This document shows positions 14,725 through 24,038 of a stretch of DNA of 35,521 nt, one piece after another. Location of the stretch: positions 1 through 35,521 of the forward strand of contig RXJP01000066.1 of NCBI GenBank assembly GCA_003963315.1. Direction: 5' to 3'. The DNA is from Rhodocyclaceae bacterium. GTDB lineage: Bacteria > Pseudomonadota > Gammaproteobacteria > Burkholderiales > Rhodocyclaceae. Below the pieces are notes generated by a model, which ran no database searches, was not told the origin of the DNA, and saw nothing but the letters and a program-made list of their open reading frames with translations. Position numbers and translations under genes: made by a program. How positions within the stretch are numbered: the first letter of the stretch is position 1; each line of letters begins with the position of its first letter.

Positions 14725-17700
14725 ATGCAACTGCCCGAACTCTGTATTCGCCGTCCGGTGATGACCACGCTGCTGATGGCGGCGTTCGTCATCTTCGGCC
14801 TGTTCGCCTACCGCGCCCTGCCGGTGAGTGAATTGCCCAATGTGGATTTCCCCACCATCTCGGTCACCGCCAACCTGCCCGGCGCCTCGCCGGAGACCAT
14901 GGCGGCGGCGGTGGCCACGCCCCTGGAAGGGCAGTTCTCCACCATCGCCGGCTTGGACTCCATGACGTCCACCAGCGCCCAGGGCATTGCCACCATCACG
15001 CTGCAGTTCAGCCTCGACCGCGATATCGACGCTGCCGCCCAGGATGTGCAATCAGCCATTTCCTCGGCCCTGCGGCGGCTGCCGACGGAGATGACCACGC
15101 CGCCTTCTTTCCGCAAGGTGAATCCGGCGGACTCGCCGGTTTTCTATATCGCCATGCGTTCCGACACGTTGCCCTTGGCCAAGGTCAACGAGTATGCCGA
15201 AACCCAGCTGGCCCAGCGCCTGTCCACCATCACCGGCGTGGCCCAGGTCAACGTGTTTGGCTCACAGAAATACGCGGTACGCATCCAGGTCGACCCGAAC
15301 CAACTGGCTTCCCGCGGCATCGGTATCGACGAGGTGCAGGCCGCCGTGCGCGGCGCCAATGCCAATCAGCCCACCGGCACCCTTGACGGTTCCCGCCAGT
15401 CCGTGGCGGTGAACGCCAACGGCCAGTTGGAAACGGCGGCGGCGTATCGTCCCATGACCGTGGCCTACCGCAACGGTGCGCCGGTGCGCCTGGAGGAAGT
15501 GGCCAACGTCATCGACAGCGTGGAGAACGCCAAGGTGGCGGCTTGGTTCGTGGACAAGCGGGCCATCGTGCTCGCCATCCAGCGCCAGCCCGGAGCCAAT
15601 ACGGTGGAGACGGTGGACGCCATCCACAAGGTCCTGCCCAGCTTCCAGGCTTCACTGCCGGCGGCGGTGGCGATGGAGGTGATGTACGACCGCAGCATCG
15701 CCATCCGCGAAGGCATCCACGATGTGGAGTTCACCCTGCTGTTGTCGGGCGGTCTGGTGATCCTGGTGATCCTGCTCTTCCTGCGCAATGTCTCGGCCAC
15801 GGTCATCCCGGCCCTGGCCCTGCCCATCTCCGTGATCGGCACCTTCGCCCTGATGCATGTGCTGGGCTACAGCCTGGACAACCTGTCCCTGCTCGCCCTG
15901 ACCCTGGCCGTGGGCTATGTGGTGGACGACGCCATCGTCATGCTGGAGAACATCGTGCGCCACATGGAGGCTGGGGAGCCGCCGTTGCAGGCAGCCCTCA
16001 AGGGTTCCCGCGAGATCGGTTTCACCATCGTTTCCATGACGCTTTCGCTGATCGCCGTGTTCATTCCGGTGATGTTCATGGGCGGCATCGTCGGTCGCCT
16101 GCTGCACGAGTTCGCCGTCACCATCTGCGCCGCCATCCTGGTGTCGGGCTTCGTTTCCCTGACCCTGACACCCATGCTGTGCAGCCGCTACCTGAAGGTG
16201 GCAGGCCACGGCAGCGAGGGCAAGCATTCCGCCTTGTTCAATCTTTTCGAGCGGGGCTTCGCTGCGCTGCTGTCGGGCTATGAGCATAGCCTGGCCTGGG
16301 CCATGGCCAGGCCGCGTTGGGTGATGGCGAGCTTTTTCCTGACCTTGGCCTTGACCGTGTTGGCGTTCATGTCGGTGCCCAAGGACTTCCTGCCCAGCGG
16401 CGATTCCGGGCAGTTGCTGATTTCCACGGAAGGGCCGGAGGACATTTCCTATCCCGCCATGGTCCAGCGGCAGCGCCAATTGGCCGCCATCGTAGCGGAG
16501 GAGCCCAGCGTCCAATCCTTCATGTCCTTCGTCGGCGTGAGCGGCAGCCGGGTCACCACCAACACCGGCTTGATTTTCGTTAATTTGAAGCCGCGTTCCG
16601 TTCGCAGCATCTCCCCCGATCAGATCATCGCCCGGCTGAGACCCAAGCTCAACACCATTCCCGGCATCCGCGCCTACCTGCAAAACCCGCCTGCCATCCG
16701 CATCGGCGGGCAGGTCACGTCCGCGTCCTACCAATACACCCTGCAAGGCACCGATACCCAGGAGCTGTTCCACTGGAACGATGCCTTCCTTTCCCGGGTG
16801 CGCCAGCTGCCGGGTTTTGTGGACGTGAACAGTAACTTGAAGAACCGTAGTCCGATGGTGGCCCTGGACATCAACCGCGACAAGCTGGCAGCACTGGGCC
16901 TGACTGTGGCCCAAGTGGAGGACGCCTTGCAGAGCGCCTTCAGCTCGCGCCAGATTTCCACCATCTACGGCGCCACGGCCCAGTATCAGGTGATCCTGGA
17001 AAGCACCCCCGAATTCCAGGGCGACCCCGGCGCCTTGTCCCGTATCCATGTCCGTTCCGCCGACGGCGTGCTGGTACCCCTGGATACGGTGGTGGAAACC
17101 AGCCGCAAGGTGCAGCCCCTGACGGTGAACCACCAGGGGCAGTTGCCGGCGGTGACCCTGTCTTTCAATCTACTGCCGGGGGTGTCCCTGGGCCAGGCGG
17201 TGGACAAGCTCAAGGGCCTGGAGCGGGAATTGAATCCTCCCGTGTCCATCCTCACCAGCATGCAGGGCACGGCCCAGGCCTTCGAAGCCTCCCAGCAAGG
17301 CCTCGGCCTGCTGTTGTTGATCGCCGTGCTGGTGGTGTACATCGTGCTGGGCATTCTCTACGAGAGTTTCATCCATCCGGTGACCATCCTTTCCGGCCTA
17401 CCGGCGGCGGGCCTCGGGGCCTTGATCACCCTGTTGCTGTTCCGGGTGGACCTGAGCCTCTATGCCTTTGTCGGCGTCATCATGCTGGTGGGCATCGTCA
17501 AGAAGAACGCCATCATGATGATCGACTTCGCCCTGGAGCGGCAGCGGGAGGAGGGCATGGCGCCGGACCGGGCCATTTTCCAGGCCTGCCTGATCCGTTT
17601 CCGCCCGATCATGATGACCACCTTGGCGGCCCTGATGGGGGCGCTACCCATCGCCCTGGGGCTGGGGGCAGGGGCCGAAGTGCGCCAACCCCTGGGGTTG

Positions 17701-17811
17701 GCGGTGGTGGGCGGGCTGGTGGTGTCCCAGTTTTTGACCCTGTACCTGACGCCGGTGGTGTATCTGGCCCTGGATCGGTTCGCGCAAAGGGTGAGGGAGG
17801 GGAGCGAATAG
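14725..17811 (+). CDS. RND efflux permease, MdtB/MdtC-like
   Basis: Inner-membrane proton/drug antiporter, 1028 aa, full length for the family. It starts MQLPELCIRRPVMTTLLMAAFVIFG with TM1. The porter domain follows (SELPNVDFPTISVTANLPGASPETMAAAVATPLE). The TM4 proton-relay motif is LAVGYVVDDAIVMLENIVRH at about residue 400, followed by the second half with its own porter and docking domains. The C-terminal membrane block has MLVGIVKKNAIMMIDFALERQ and the ending LTLYLTPVVYLALDRFAQ. The sequence is closest in style to the MdtB/MdtC/MuxB group, which often form heteromultimers, yet only one permease gene follows the adaptor here. No outer-membrane factor is seen next to it. Confidence 0.94.
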   Translation: MQLPELCIRRPVMTTLLMAAFVIFGLFAYRALPVSELPNVDFPTISVTANLPGASPETMAAAVATPLEGQFSTIAGLDSMTSTSAQGIATITLQFSLDRDIDAAAQDVQSAISSALRRLPTEMTTPPSFRKVNPADSPVFYIAMRSDTLPLAKVNEYAETQLAQRLSTITGVAQVNVFGSQKYAVRIQVDPNQLASRGIGIDEVQAAVRGANANQPTGTLDGSRQSVAVNANGQLETAAAYRPMTVAYRNGAPVRLEEVANVIDSVENAKVAAWFVDKRAIVLAIQRQPGANTVETVDAIHKVLPSFQASLPAAVAMEVMYDRSIAIREGIHDVEFTLLLSGGLVILVILLFLRNVSATVIPALALPISVIGTFALMHVLGYSLDNLSLLALTLAVGYVVDDAIVMLENIVRHMEAGEPPLQAALKGSREIGFTIVSMTLSLIAVFIPVMFMGGIVGRLLHEFAVTICAAILVSGFVSLTLTPMLCSRYLKVAGHGSEGKHSALFNLFERGFAALLSGYEHSLAWAMARPRWVMASFFLTLALTVLAFMSVPKDFLPSGDSGQLLISTEGPEDISYPAMVQRQRQLAAIVAEEPSVQSFMSFVGVSGSRVTTNTGLIFVNLKPRSVRSISPDQIIARLRPKLNTIPGIRAYLQNPPAIRIGGQVTSASYQYTLQGTDTQELFHWNDAFLSRVRQLPGFVDVNSNLKNRSPMVALDINRDKLAALGLTVAQVEDALQSAFSSRQISTIYGATAQYQVILESTPEFQGDPGALSRIHVRSADGVLVPLDTVVETSRKVQPLTVNHQGQLPAVTLSFNLLPGVSLGQAVDKLKGLERELNPPVSILTSMQGTAQAFEASQQGLGLLLLIAVLVVYIVLGILYESFIHPVTILSGLPAAGLGALITLLLFRVDLSLYAFVGVIMLVGIVKKNAIMMIDFALERQREEGMAPDRAIFQACLIRFRPIMMTTLAALMGALPIALGLGAGAEVRQPLGLAVVGGLVVSQFLTLYLTPVVYLALDRFAQRVREGSE

Positions 17812-17864
17812 AATACGGGAATTCTTGTCTAAGGCCTTCCTTCCCCTCGGTTCAGTGCGACGCT

Positions 17865-18218
17865 CTATAGGGGGTGGTAGGTCAGCGGATTGGCAATGCC
17901 CAGCATTTCAAGGTCGACCTCGAAGGCCATGAGGTCCGCACATCCGCGGCGCGGGTCGTCTGCCAGTTGTTCTTCGCGTGATGGCGTGGGTACCGGATAG
18001 CCCAGATTCATCAAGCTTGTCAGGTGATTGAGCAATTGATCGCCCGCCAGGGCACTTACCAAGCCTAGGTTCTCTCCAACGGTGATGCAACCGGTCAGAT
18101 CGGGAAAGTCGATCTCATAGTTGCCATCACTGTTGACGCGTAGGAAGGCGATAAAGCAGACCATGGGTGGGCGTTGCTCACTGAGCGCCGGTGATTCAAT
18201 GCCTTTTTTATCTTCCAT
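17865..18218 (-). CDS. HicB-like antitoxin-fold protein without a visible HicA partner
   Basis: 117 aa cytoplasmic protein. Residues about 20-80 (VCFIAFLRVNSDGNYEIDFPDLTGC ITVGENLG, then LLNHLTSLMNLGYPVPTPSREEQLADD) match the HicB/UPF0150 partial RNase-H-like fold: the FPDLTGC strand, the VGENL turn and the PVPTPS segment. The C-terminal tail DLMAFEVDLEMLGIANPLTYHPL is not a typical ribbon-helix-helix, so DNA binding is doubtful. Its ATG overlaps the stop of the upstream DUF779 gene as TAATG, which implies coupled translation. No HicA toxin is adjacent, so it is probably a solitary HicB-like protein with another job. Confidence 0.72.
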   Translation of the reverse strand: MEDKKGIESPALSEQRPPMVCFIAFLRVNSDGNYEIDFPDLTGCITVGENLGLVSALAGDQLLNHLTSLMNLGYPVPTPSREEQLADDPRRGCADLMAFEVDLEMLGIANPLTYHPL

Positions 18219-18598
18219 TACGCCGCTTGGAGATCCAAGGCATCCAGTTTGGAAAACTCCTCTTCGCTTAATTCATGGGAACTTACGCGGAAGATGACGC
18301 CTTCGGTACCTTCGAGGGAAAGATCACCACTCCGATCCCCTTTGACGACGCTGATAATAATTTGTCTGCGCTTGAACAGCTCGTGCTGCGAAGCATCGAC
18401 GTAATAGGGGACGCCGTCGATCCTGCCGATGAGGACATCCTGGGGCGACACCATGAACTCCCCAACCTTGTAGCAGTAGACGGAACTGTGGTCGCAATAT
18501 CCGCAGATCTGGATGAAAAGTAAGTCGGGGCCGTATCTCTCCTTGAGTACCTTCAATAAATCCAATGCCTCGGGGGCGGCCATGACGCGCTTTTCCAT
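18218..18598 (-). CDS. DUF779 family protein
   Basis: 126 aa cytoplasmic protein of the DUF779 family, which is usually found beside NAD-dependent acetaldehyde dehydrogenase (ExaC-type) genes; its role is unknown. Matching parts are PEALDLLKVLKERYGPDLLF, the cysteine-rich loop, VLIGRIDGVPYYVDASQHELFKRRQIIISVVKG and LEGTEGVIFRVSSHELSEEE. The usual SGGCCDGSS loop reads CGYCDHSS here (Cys32, Cys35, plus Cys42), so part of the family motif is changed. A GGAGG lies 8 bases before the ATG. It overlaps the HicB-like gene by one base. No aldehyde dehydrogenase is in the window. Confidence 0.82.
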   Translation of the reverse strand: MEKRVMAAPEALDLLKVLKERYGPDLLFIQICGYCDHSSVYCYKVGEFMVSPQDVLIGRIDGVPYYVDASQHELFKRRQIIISVVKGDRSGDLSLEGTEGVIFRVSSHELSEEEFSKLDALDLQAA

Positions 18599-18837
18599 AA
18601 GTACATCCTCCTTGAGTGTGCTAAATCCACCGCAGACGGATCCTTGTCTTTGGGGCCTTTATCTCTGCGATGCCGGCATGAATCCTTGGTTCTGGAGTGC
18701 GGAGGATTTCCGCTTCCATCAACCATGGCGGAAATAATAGGAGGATCGGTTTGACGGAATGGGACATAAATCCGGCAGTTCAGGCCGTTTCGTGGTGCAG
18801 CCTGAGCTCGTGACCATCGTCTTGCTGGTAACAGGTC

Positions 18838-19788
18838 CTAGACTCGCTGGCGGGCCGTGCGTCGCAATTCCTGGGGTGATTGACCAAAAATCGAAATGCA
18901 GCTGCGTCGCATCCGCTCCACGCTGCCAAAGCCAGCTCCCCTGGCAATCCGGTCGAAGGGCTCTTGTCCTTCCTCGATTCTGGCGCGGACTACATCCAGC
19001 CGCAGACGTTCTATGGCTTTTGCCGGCGTCATTCCCGTGGTGTTCAAGAATACTCTATTGAATTGGCGCAGGCTGAGGCAGGCAACCTGAGCCAGACGTT
19101 CGACAGTCAGGTCTTCGGACAAATGTTCCCGGGCGTAACAAAGCACGTCCCGAATCCTGCCGGAGGGTGGTGCCATGTCGAGCATGGCTGAAAACTGGGA
19201 TTGGCCTCCAAGACGGCGATGGTAGATCACCATGTCCCGTGCGATACCCTTTGCCACTTCCGGACCCAGATCGTCCTCAATCATCGCCAAGGACAAGTCC
19301 ATACCTGCGGTCATTCCGGCAGAAGTCCAGACCTTGCCGTCCTGGATGAAAATACGATCCACATCCACCTCGACCGCTGGGTACTGGGTCTGCAAGAGAC
19401 CGGCGTAGCGCCAGTGAGTGGTTGCGCGCTTTCCATCAAGAATTCCCGCCGCGGCGAGTAGAAAGGCACCGGTACACACGCTTCCGACGCGTGCGGCCCG
19501 CTTGCCGCTTTCCTGGAGCCAGCTTCGGGAAGCTTCGTTGAGGGCATATTCATGGGCGGTGGGGCCACCCGCGGCCAGGATGGTGTGACTTTGCCCGATC
19601 TGACGGAAATCCTCGCTGGCGACGCTGACACCGGCGCGATCCACCACCGGCCCACCGGTGACAGAGGCAATCCGGATCTGATAGCGCGCACCGAAAAACT
19701 CGTTGGCCAGGTTGAAGGCGCTACAGGGCCCGCTTAAATCCAGCAGTTCAAATCCTGGATGCACGATGAAGGAAATGATACGCGCCAC
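18838..19788 (-). CDS. GlxA-type AraC family transcriptional regulator (DJ-1/PfpI domain plus HTH)
   Basis: Cytoplasmic regulator, 316 aa from a GTG start (MARIISFIVHPGFELLDLSG) chosen because GGGAAG precedes it by 5-6 bases and the fold begins there; open sequence upstream is unrelated. Residues 1-190 form a class I glutamine-amidotransferase-like domain with the nucleophile-elbow GSVCTGAFLLAAAG (Cys105) and a following His125, usually non-catalytic in this family. Residues about 215-316 are the AraC DNA-binding domain (HLSEDLTVERLAQVACLSLRQFNRVF ... RIARGAGFGSVERMRRSCISIFGQSPQELR). Such proteins control, for example, amine or betaine catabolism. The target here is unknown. It lies 239 bases upstream of the DUF779 gene on the same strand. 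Confidence 0.9.
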   Translation of the reverse strand: MARIISFIVHPGFELLDLSGPCSAFNLANEFFGARYQIRIASVTGGPVVDRAGVSVASEDFRQIGQSHTILAAGGPTAHEYALNEASRSWLQESGKRAARVGSVCTGAFLLAAAGILDGKRATTHWRYAGLLQTQYPAVEVDVDRIFIQDGKVWTSAGMTAGMDLSLAMIEDDLGPEVAKGIARDMVIYHRRLGGQSQFSAMLDMAPPSGRIRDVLCYAREHLSEDLTVERLAQVACLSLRQFNRVFLNTTGMTPAKAIERLRLDVVRARIEEGQEPFDRIARGAGFGSVERMRRSCISIFGQSPQELRRTARQRV

Positions 19789-19836
19789 GGTTTCTTCCCA
19801 CGTCGGTTCGACAAACCGCCGACTATACCCGGACGT

Positions 19837-19939
19837 GGAGCTGCCCTTCGCCCTGCCTACCGCTGTGACCCTATATCTGACCCCGGTGGTGTATCTGGCC
19901 CTGGACCGGTTGGGGAAAAAGTTCACGGCCTGGGCATGA
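19837..19939 (+). pseudogene. Chimeric gene relic: CysT-like fragment fused to an RND-permease C-terminus
   Basis: Translated on the plus strand this stretch gives [10 protein letters not shown] followed in frame by TLYLTPVVYLALDRLGKKFTAWA and a stop. The first ten codons match the [10 protein letters not shown] segment of the CysT permease at about 21420-21450, with 26 of 30 bases identical over the aligned core. The rest matches the C-terminal end of the RND permease at about 17735-17780 (42 of 46 bases), but with a different final tail, so it derives from a paralogue rather than a copy of that gene. There is no start region or upstream domain. It looks like the scar of a deletion that joined two transporter genes, just upstream of sbp. 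Confidence 0.65.
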
Positions 19940-20075
19940 AATGGTTTTCTGCCGGTATTCCCGCTCAGGTTGCGGCTTTTGCCGAAATTTGAATAAGAAA
20001 ATCCGAATAAATTATTTCTGGTAATTGATCCGGTCTCATAAGCTGTGTTCCGGTTATAACAAATCGGAGTTAATG

Positions 20076-21128
20076 ATGACCCCAAACCAGAGAGCCTCTC
20101 AGCGGCGTGCTATTCCTGTCCTGATCGCCCGCCTGTCCCTCGGTTTGCTGCTGGCCGGCGGGAGCCTTGCGGCCCTGGCCGATGCCACGCTGCTCAATGT
20201 CTCCTACGACGTGACCCGGGAGCTGTACAAGGACATCAATCCCGCTTTCATCAAGGTTTGGCAGGCCAAGACCGGCGAGAAGCTGACCATCAACCAATCC
20301 CATGGCGGTTCCAGCAAGCAAGCCATGTCCGTGGCGGCCGGCTTGGAGGCGGATGTGGTGACCATGAACCAATCCACCGACATCGACATCCTGGCGGAGC
20401 GGGGCGGGCTGGTGGCCAAGGATTGGCGCAAGCGCCTGCCCTACGGCGCGGCGCCCTATACCTCGACCTCGGTCTTCCTGGTGCGCAAGGGCAACCCGAA
20501 GAACATCAAGGACTGGAACGATCTGGTCAAGCCCGGCGTCGCGGTGATTGTGCCCAATCCCAAAACCTCGGGCAACGGCCGTTACACCTACCTGGCCGCC
20601 TGGGGCTATGCCATCAAGAATGGCGGCAAGGACGAGCAGGCCAAGGATTTCGTCAAACGCCTCTTCGCCAACGTGCCGATCCTGGATGGCGGCGGCCGCG
20701 GGGCCACCACCACCTTCACCCAGCGCGGCATCGGCGACGTGCTGGTGACCTTTGAGAACGAAGCGGCCCTGATCGACAAGGAAGTGGGCGGCGACCAGTT
20801 CGACATCGTCTATCCCTCCCTCAGCATCGAAGCCGAGGCGCCGGTGGCGGTGGTGGATAAAGTCGTGGACAAGCGGGGGACCCGCAAACAGGCCCAGGCC
20901 TATTTGGAATTCCTCTATTCCGCCGAAGGCCAGGAGCTCATCGCCAAGCACCATTTCCGCCCCCGCGACGAGGCGGTCTTGAAGCGCCATGCGGGCGACT
21001 TCAAGCCCCTCAAGCTGTTCTCGGTGGAATCCGTCTTCGGCAGCCTGGACAAGGCGCAGAAGGTGCATTTCGACGATAGCGGCGTGTACGACCAGATCAT
21101 CATCGCCAATGTGAAGGAACGGCGATGA
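20076..21128 (+). CDS. sbp: Sulfate/thiosulfate ABC transporter binding protein
   Basis: Periplasmic sulfate-binding protein, 350 aa from the second of two adjacent ATGs; GGAG lies 6 bases before it (3 before the first). The signal peptide ends near LAALADAT. The mature sequence follows E. coli Sbp closely in pattern: [20 protein letters not shown], the [11 protein letters not shown] anion-binding loop, [78 protein letters not shown] and [15 protein letters not shown]. It overlaps cysT by four bases (ATGA). An AT-rich stretch about 19985-20025 lies upstream and is a reasonable place for a CysB-controlled promoter, but I could not fix -35/-10 boxes. CysP is the alternative name for a thiosulfate-preferring homologue. 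Confidence 0.95.
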   Translation: MTPNQRASQRRAIPVLIARLSLGLLLAGGSLAALADATLLNVSYDVTRELYKDINPAFIKVWQAKTGEKLTINQSHGGSSKQAMSVAAGLEADVVTMNQSTDIDILAERGGLVAKDWRKRLPYGAAPYTSTSVFLVRKGNPKNIKDWNDLVKPGVAVIVPNPKTSGNGRYTYLAAWGYAIKNGGKDEQAKDFVKRLFANVPILDGGGRGATTTFTQRGIGDVLVTFENEAALIDKEVGGDQFDIVYPSLSIEAEAPVAVVDKVVDKRGTRKQAQAYLEFLYSAEGQELIAKHHFRPRDEAVLKRHAGDFKPLKLFSVESVFGSLDKAQKVHFDDSGVYDQIIIANVKERR

Positions 21129-21958
21129 GTAAGGCGGTGCGCAGGGTCCTACCCGGGTTCAATCTGTCCCTGGGCTATACCCTGGTCTATCTCTCCCTGT
21201 TGGTGCTGATTCCCCTGGGGGCGACCTTCCTCAAGGCGTCCTCCCTGAGTCTGGAGCAATTCTGGGCCGTGGTGACCACGCCCCGGGTGCTGGCTTCCTA
21301 CAAGCTCAGCTTCGGCGCCTCCTTGATTGCGGGGGCGATCAACGCCTTCTTCGGTTTGCTGTTGGCCTGGTCCCTGGTGCGCTATACCTTTCCCGGCAAG
21401 AGGATCGTCGATGCCCTGGTGGACTTGCCCTTCGCCTTGCCTACCGCGGTAGCCGGTATTGCGCTCACCGCCATCTATGCCAAGAACGGATGGGTGGGCA
21501 GCCTGATCGAGCCCCACGGCCTCCAGGTCGCCTTCAAGCCCCTGGGGGTGCTGGTGGCCCTGGTGTTCATCGGCCTGCCCTTCGTGGTGCGCACCGTGCA
21601 GCCGGTGTTGCAGGACTTGGAAACGGAGTTGGAGGAGGCCGCCGCCAGCCTGGGCGCCAGCCGTTGGCAAACCTTTCGTCATGTGGTTTTTCCCGCCCTG
21701 TATCCGGCGTTGCTGACCGGCTTCGCCCTGGCTTTCGCCCGGGCGGTGGGGGAGTACGGCTCGGTCATCTTCATCGCCGGGAATATTCCCCTGGTGTCCG
21801 AAATTACGCCGCTGATGATCATCACCAAGCTGGAGCAGTACGACTACGTGGGCGCCACCGCCATTGCCGTGGTGATGTTGGTGGTGTCCTTCGTCCTGCT
21901 GCTGGCGATCAATCTGTTGCAGGGCTGGACCGCAAAACGCACCGGGAGGGAAAGCTGA
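21125..21958 (+). CDS. cysT: Sulfate ABC transporter permease CysT (CysU)
   Basis: Inner-membrane permease, 277 aa, the normal length. It has six hydrophobic segments beginning [24 protein letters not shown]. The family segments [21 protein letters not shown] and [17 protein letters not shown], and the EAA loop [51 protein letters not shown], are all intact. It pairs with CysW to form the channel of the sulfate/thiosulfate importer. The start overlaps the stop of sbp and the stop is directly followed by the cysW ATG, so translation is coupled through the operon. Confidence 0.95.
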   Translation: MSKAVRRVLPGFNLSLGYTLVYLSLLVLIPLGATFLKASSLSLEQFWAVVTTPRVLASYKLSFGASLIAGAINAFFGLLLAWSLVRYTFPGKRIVDALVDLPFALPTAVAGIALTAIYAKNGWVGSLIEPHGLQVAFKPLGVLVALVFIGLPFVVRTVQPVLQDLETELEEAAASLGASRWQTFRHVVFPALYPALLTGFALAFARAVGEYGSVIFIAGNIPLVSEITPLMIITKLEQYDYVGATAIAVVMLVVSFVLLLAINLLQGWTAKRTGRES

Positions 21959-22840
21959 ATGGCCGGCGTTGCACATCATTTCGGTAGCGCGGACAGCCGC
22001 CGCTACGAGGCGTCGTCAGCCACCCGAGAATCGCTGCTGGTGAAGTGGGCCATCATCGCCGTTTCCCTGGCTTTCTTCGGCTTCTTCCTGTTGCTGCCCC
22101 TGGCGGCGGTGTTCACCGAGGCCCTGCGCAAGGGAACGGATGCCTACTTTGCCGCCCTGGCCGAACCGGACGCTTTGTCCAGCATCAAGCTCACCTTGAT
22201 TGCCGCGGCCATCGCCGTGCCCCTCAACCTGGTGTTCGGCGTTTCGGCGGCCTGGTTGATCGCCAAGTTCCAGTTCCGCGGCAAGCAGTTCCTCATCACC
22301 CTGATCGACTTGCCCTTCTCGGTGTCGCCGGTGATCGCCGGCCTGATCTACGTGCTGATTTTCGGCGCCCAGGGCTGGTGGGGCGGCTGGCTGTCGGACC
22401 ATAACATCAAGATATTGTTCGCCGTGCCGGGCATTGTGCTGGCCACCATCTTCGTCACCTTTCCCTTCGTGGCGCGGGAATTGATCCCCCTCATGGAAGC
22501 CCAGGGCCGGGAAGAGGAGGAGGCTGCCGTGGTGTTGGGGGCCTCGGGCCTACAGACGTTCTGGCATGTGACCCTGCCCAACATCAAGTGGGGCCTGATC
22601 TACGGCGTGATCCTGTGTAACGCCCGGGCCATGGGCGAGTTCGGCGCGGTGTCGGTGGTCTCGGGCCACATCCGCGGCGAAACCAACACCATGCCCCTGC
22701 ATGTGGAAATTCTTTACAACGAGTACCAGTTCGCCGCGGCCTTCGCCGTGGCCTCCCTGCTGGCTTTGCTGGCGCTGGTGACCCTGGCCATCAAGACCTA
22801 TGTCGAATGGCAAGCGGCACAAAGTTTTAGGGAAGGATGA
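21959..22840 (+). CDS. cysW: Sulfate ABC transporter permease CysW
   Basis: Inner-membrane permease, 293 aa, CysW family. It starts at the base after the cysT stop with GGGAGG 9 bases upstream. It has a hydrophilic N-terminus to about residue 25, then the membrane segments starting [23 protein letters not shown]. Family signatures are [77 protein letters not shown] (EAA loop) and [35 protein letters not shown]. The last of these is diagnostic of CysW. A 178-base gap with a dispersed repeat separates it from cysA. Confidence 0.95.
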   Translation: MAGVAHHFGSADSRRYEASSATRESLLVKWAIIAVSLAFFGFFLLLPLAAVFTEALRKGTDAYFAALAEPDALSSIKLTLIAAAIAVPLNLVFGVSAAWLIAKFQFRGKQFLITLIDLPFSVSPVIAGLIYVLIFGAQGWWGGWLSDHNIKILFAVPGIVLATIFVTFPFVARELIPLMEAQGREEEEAAVVLGASGLQTFWHVTLPNIKWGLIYGVILCNARAMGEFGAVSVVSGHIRGETNTMPLHVEILYNEYQFAAAFAVASLLALLALVTLAIKTYVEWQAAQSFREG

Positions 22841-22850
22841 AAGCAGCAGG

Positions 22851-22983
22851 CTCCCGCCCCTGATAAGGGGAGGGACGGGGAAGGGTTGCGATGTTCTCTA
22901 TGCGACGGTGGTCAGGTCAGCAAAGCCACCTCCCCCAGCCCCCTACTTCGGCCTGGCTCAGTACAGGCTTGTCAGGGGGAGTT
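22851..22983. repeat. Dispersed GC-rich intergenic palindrome between cysW and cysA
   Basis: The gap holds a CTCCCGCCCC-TGATA-AGGGGAGGGA hairpin (22851-22875). A second arm pair follows, CCTCCCCCAGCCCCCT (from 22929) and GTCAGGGGGAG (to 22981), with an unrelated insertion CTTCGGCCTGGCTCAGTAC between the last two. This style of element (GGGGAGGG / CCTCCCCCAGCCCC) is common as a mobile intergenic repeat in proteobacteria. Here it splits an otherwise overlapping operon. Confidence 0.55.
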
Positions 22984-23018
22984 CGAGCATCCCCTGTAGA
23001 GAAAATAAAGGTGTCTTC

Positions 23019-24038
23019 ATGAGCATTCAAGTCAATAACATCAACAAGCGTTTCGGCGATTTCGTCGCCCTGGACAATGTTTCCCTCGACTTTCCCAGCG
23101 GGGAACTCACCGCCTTGCTCGGCCCTTCCGGTTGCGGCAAGACCACCTTGCTGCGCATCATCGCCGGCCTGGAGCAGGCCGACAGCGGCCAGGTGCTGCT
23201 GGAAGGGGAAGACGCTTCCGACACCCATGTGCGGGAGCGGCAGGTGGGCTTCGTCTTTCAGCACTACGCCCTGTTCCGCCATATGACGGTATTCGACAAC
23301 GTGGCTTTCGGCTTGCGCGTGAAGCCGCGCAAGCAGCGGCCCAGCGAAACGGAGATTCGCAAGAAGGTGGGCGCGCTGCTGGAGTTGGTGCAGCTCTCCT
23401 GGCTTGGCGACCGCTTTCCTTCCCAACTTTCCGGCGGCCAGCGCCAGCGCATCGCCTTGGCCCGCGCCCTGGCGGTGGAACCCCGGGTCTTGCTGCTGGA
23501 TGAGCCCTTCGGCGCCCTGGATGCCAAGGTACGCAAGGAACTGCGCCGTTGGCTGCGCCGTTTGCACGACGAGCTGCACATCACCAGCCTGTTCGTCACC
23601 CATGACCAGGAGGAGGCCCTTGAGGTGTCCGACCGGGTGGTGCTGATGAACAAGGGCAAGGTGGAGCAGGTGGGGCCGCCCCAGGAGGTGTATGAACACC
23701 CGGCCTCGTCTTTCGTCTTCGGTTTCCTCGGTTCCGCCAATCGCTTCCATGCCGACGGCCAGGTGGGTTTCGTCCGGCCCCACGAGTTGGACATCATTAC
23801 CGACTTGAATAGCACGGAAGGCCTGGAGGCCCGCATTGCGCGGATACTCAGCTTCGGCGCCTCCGCCCGGGTGGAGTTGTACGCGGGCAATGGCATCGAT
23901 GCGCCCTTGCAGTACGAGGTGGAACTGTCCCGGGAGCGGGCGGCCAGCCTGCAATTGGAGCCGGAAAAACTGGTGCGTCTGGTGCCCGCCCGGTTGCGGG
24001 TATTCGATGGTAGTGATCTGCAAGGAGTAGGGGCATGA
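23019..24038 (+). CDS. cysA: Sulfate/thiosulfate import ATP-binding protein CysA
   Basis: Cytoplasmic ATPase of the sulfate importer, 339 aa, slightly shorter than the 360-aa average. The start [15 protein letters not shown] was chosen because AAGG lies 7 bases before it and the extension upstream is repeat sequence. It has Walker [10 protein letters not shown] (35-43), Q-loop [21 protein letters not shown], signature [15 protein letters not shown], Walker [45 protein letters not shown], and a C-terminal TOBE-like domain from about residue 240 ([11 protein letters not shown]). It overlaps cysB by four bases (ATGA). Confidence 0.95.
   Translation: MSIQVNNINKRFGDFVALDNVSLDFPSGELTALLGPSGCGKTTLLRIIAGLEQADSGQVLLEGEDASDTHVRERQVGFVFQHYALFRHMTVFDNVAFGLRVKPRKQRPSETEIRKKVGALLELVQLSWLGDRFPSQLSGGQRQRIALARALAVEPRVLLLDEPFGALDAKVRKELRRWLRRLHDELHITSLFVTHDQEEALEVSDRVVLMNKGKVEQVGPPQEVYEHPASSFVFGFLGSANRFHADGQVGFVRPHELDIITDLNSTEGLEARIARILSFGASARVELYAGNGIDAPLQYEVELSRERAASLQLEPEKLVRLVPARLRVFDGSDLQGVGA

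Noticed and set aside
15652-17133. 493-codon minus-strand open frame inside the RND permease gene
   Set aside because: Antisense to an intact, well-conserved permease; composition (His, Gln, Gly rich) is that of a GC-driven shadow frame.
17865-18218. HicA-HicB toxin-antitoxin module
   Set aside because: No HicA-like small double-stranded-RNA-binding-fold gene is adjacent; the partner gene is DUF779.
22841-23018. CRISPR-like or phage attachment structure in the cysW-cysA gap
   Set aside because: The repeats are inverted GC-rich palindromes, not regularly spaced direct repeats, and no integrase or tRNA end is present.
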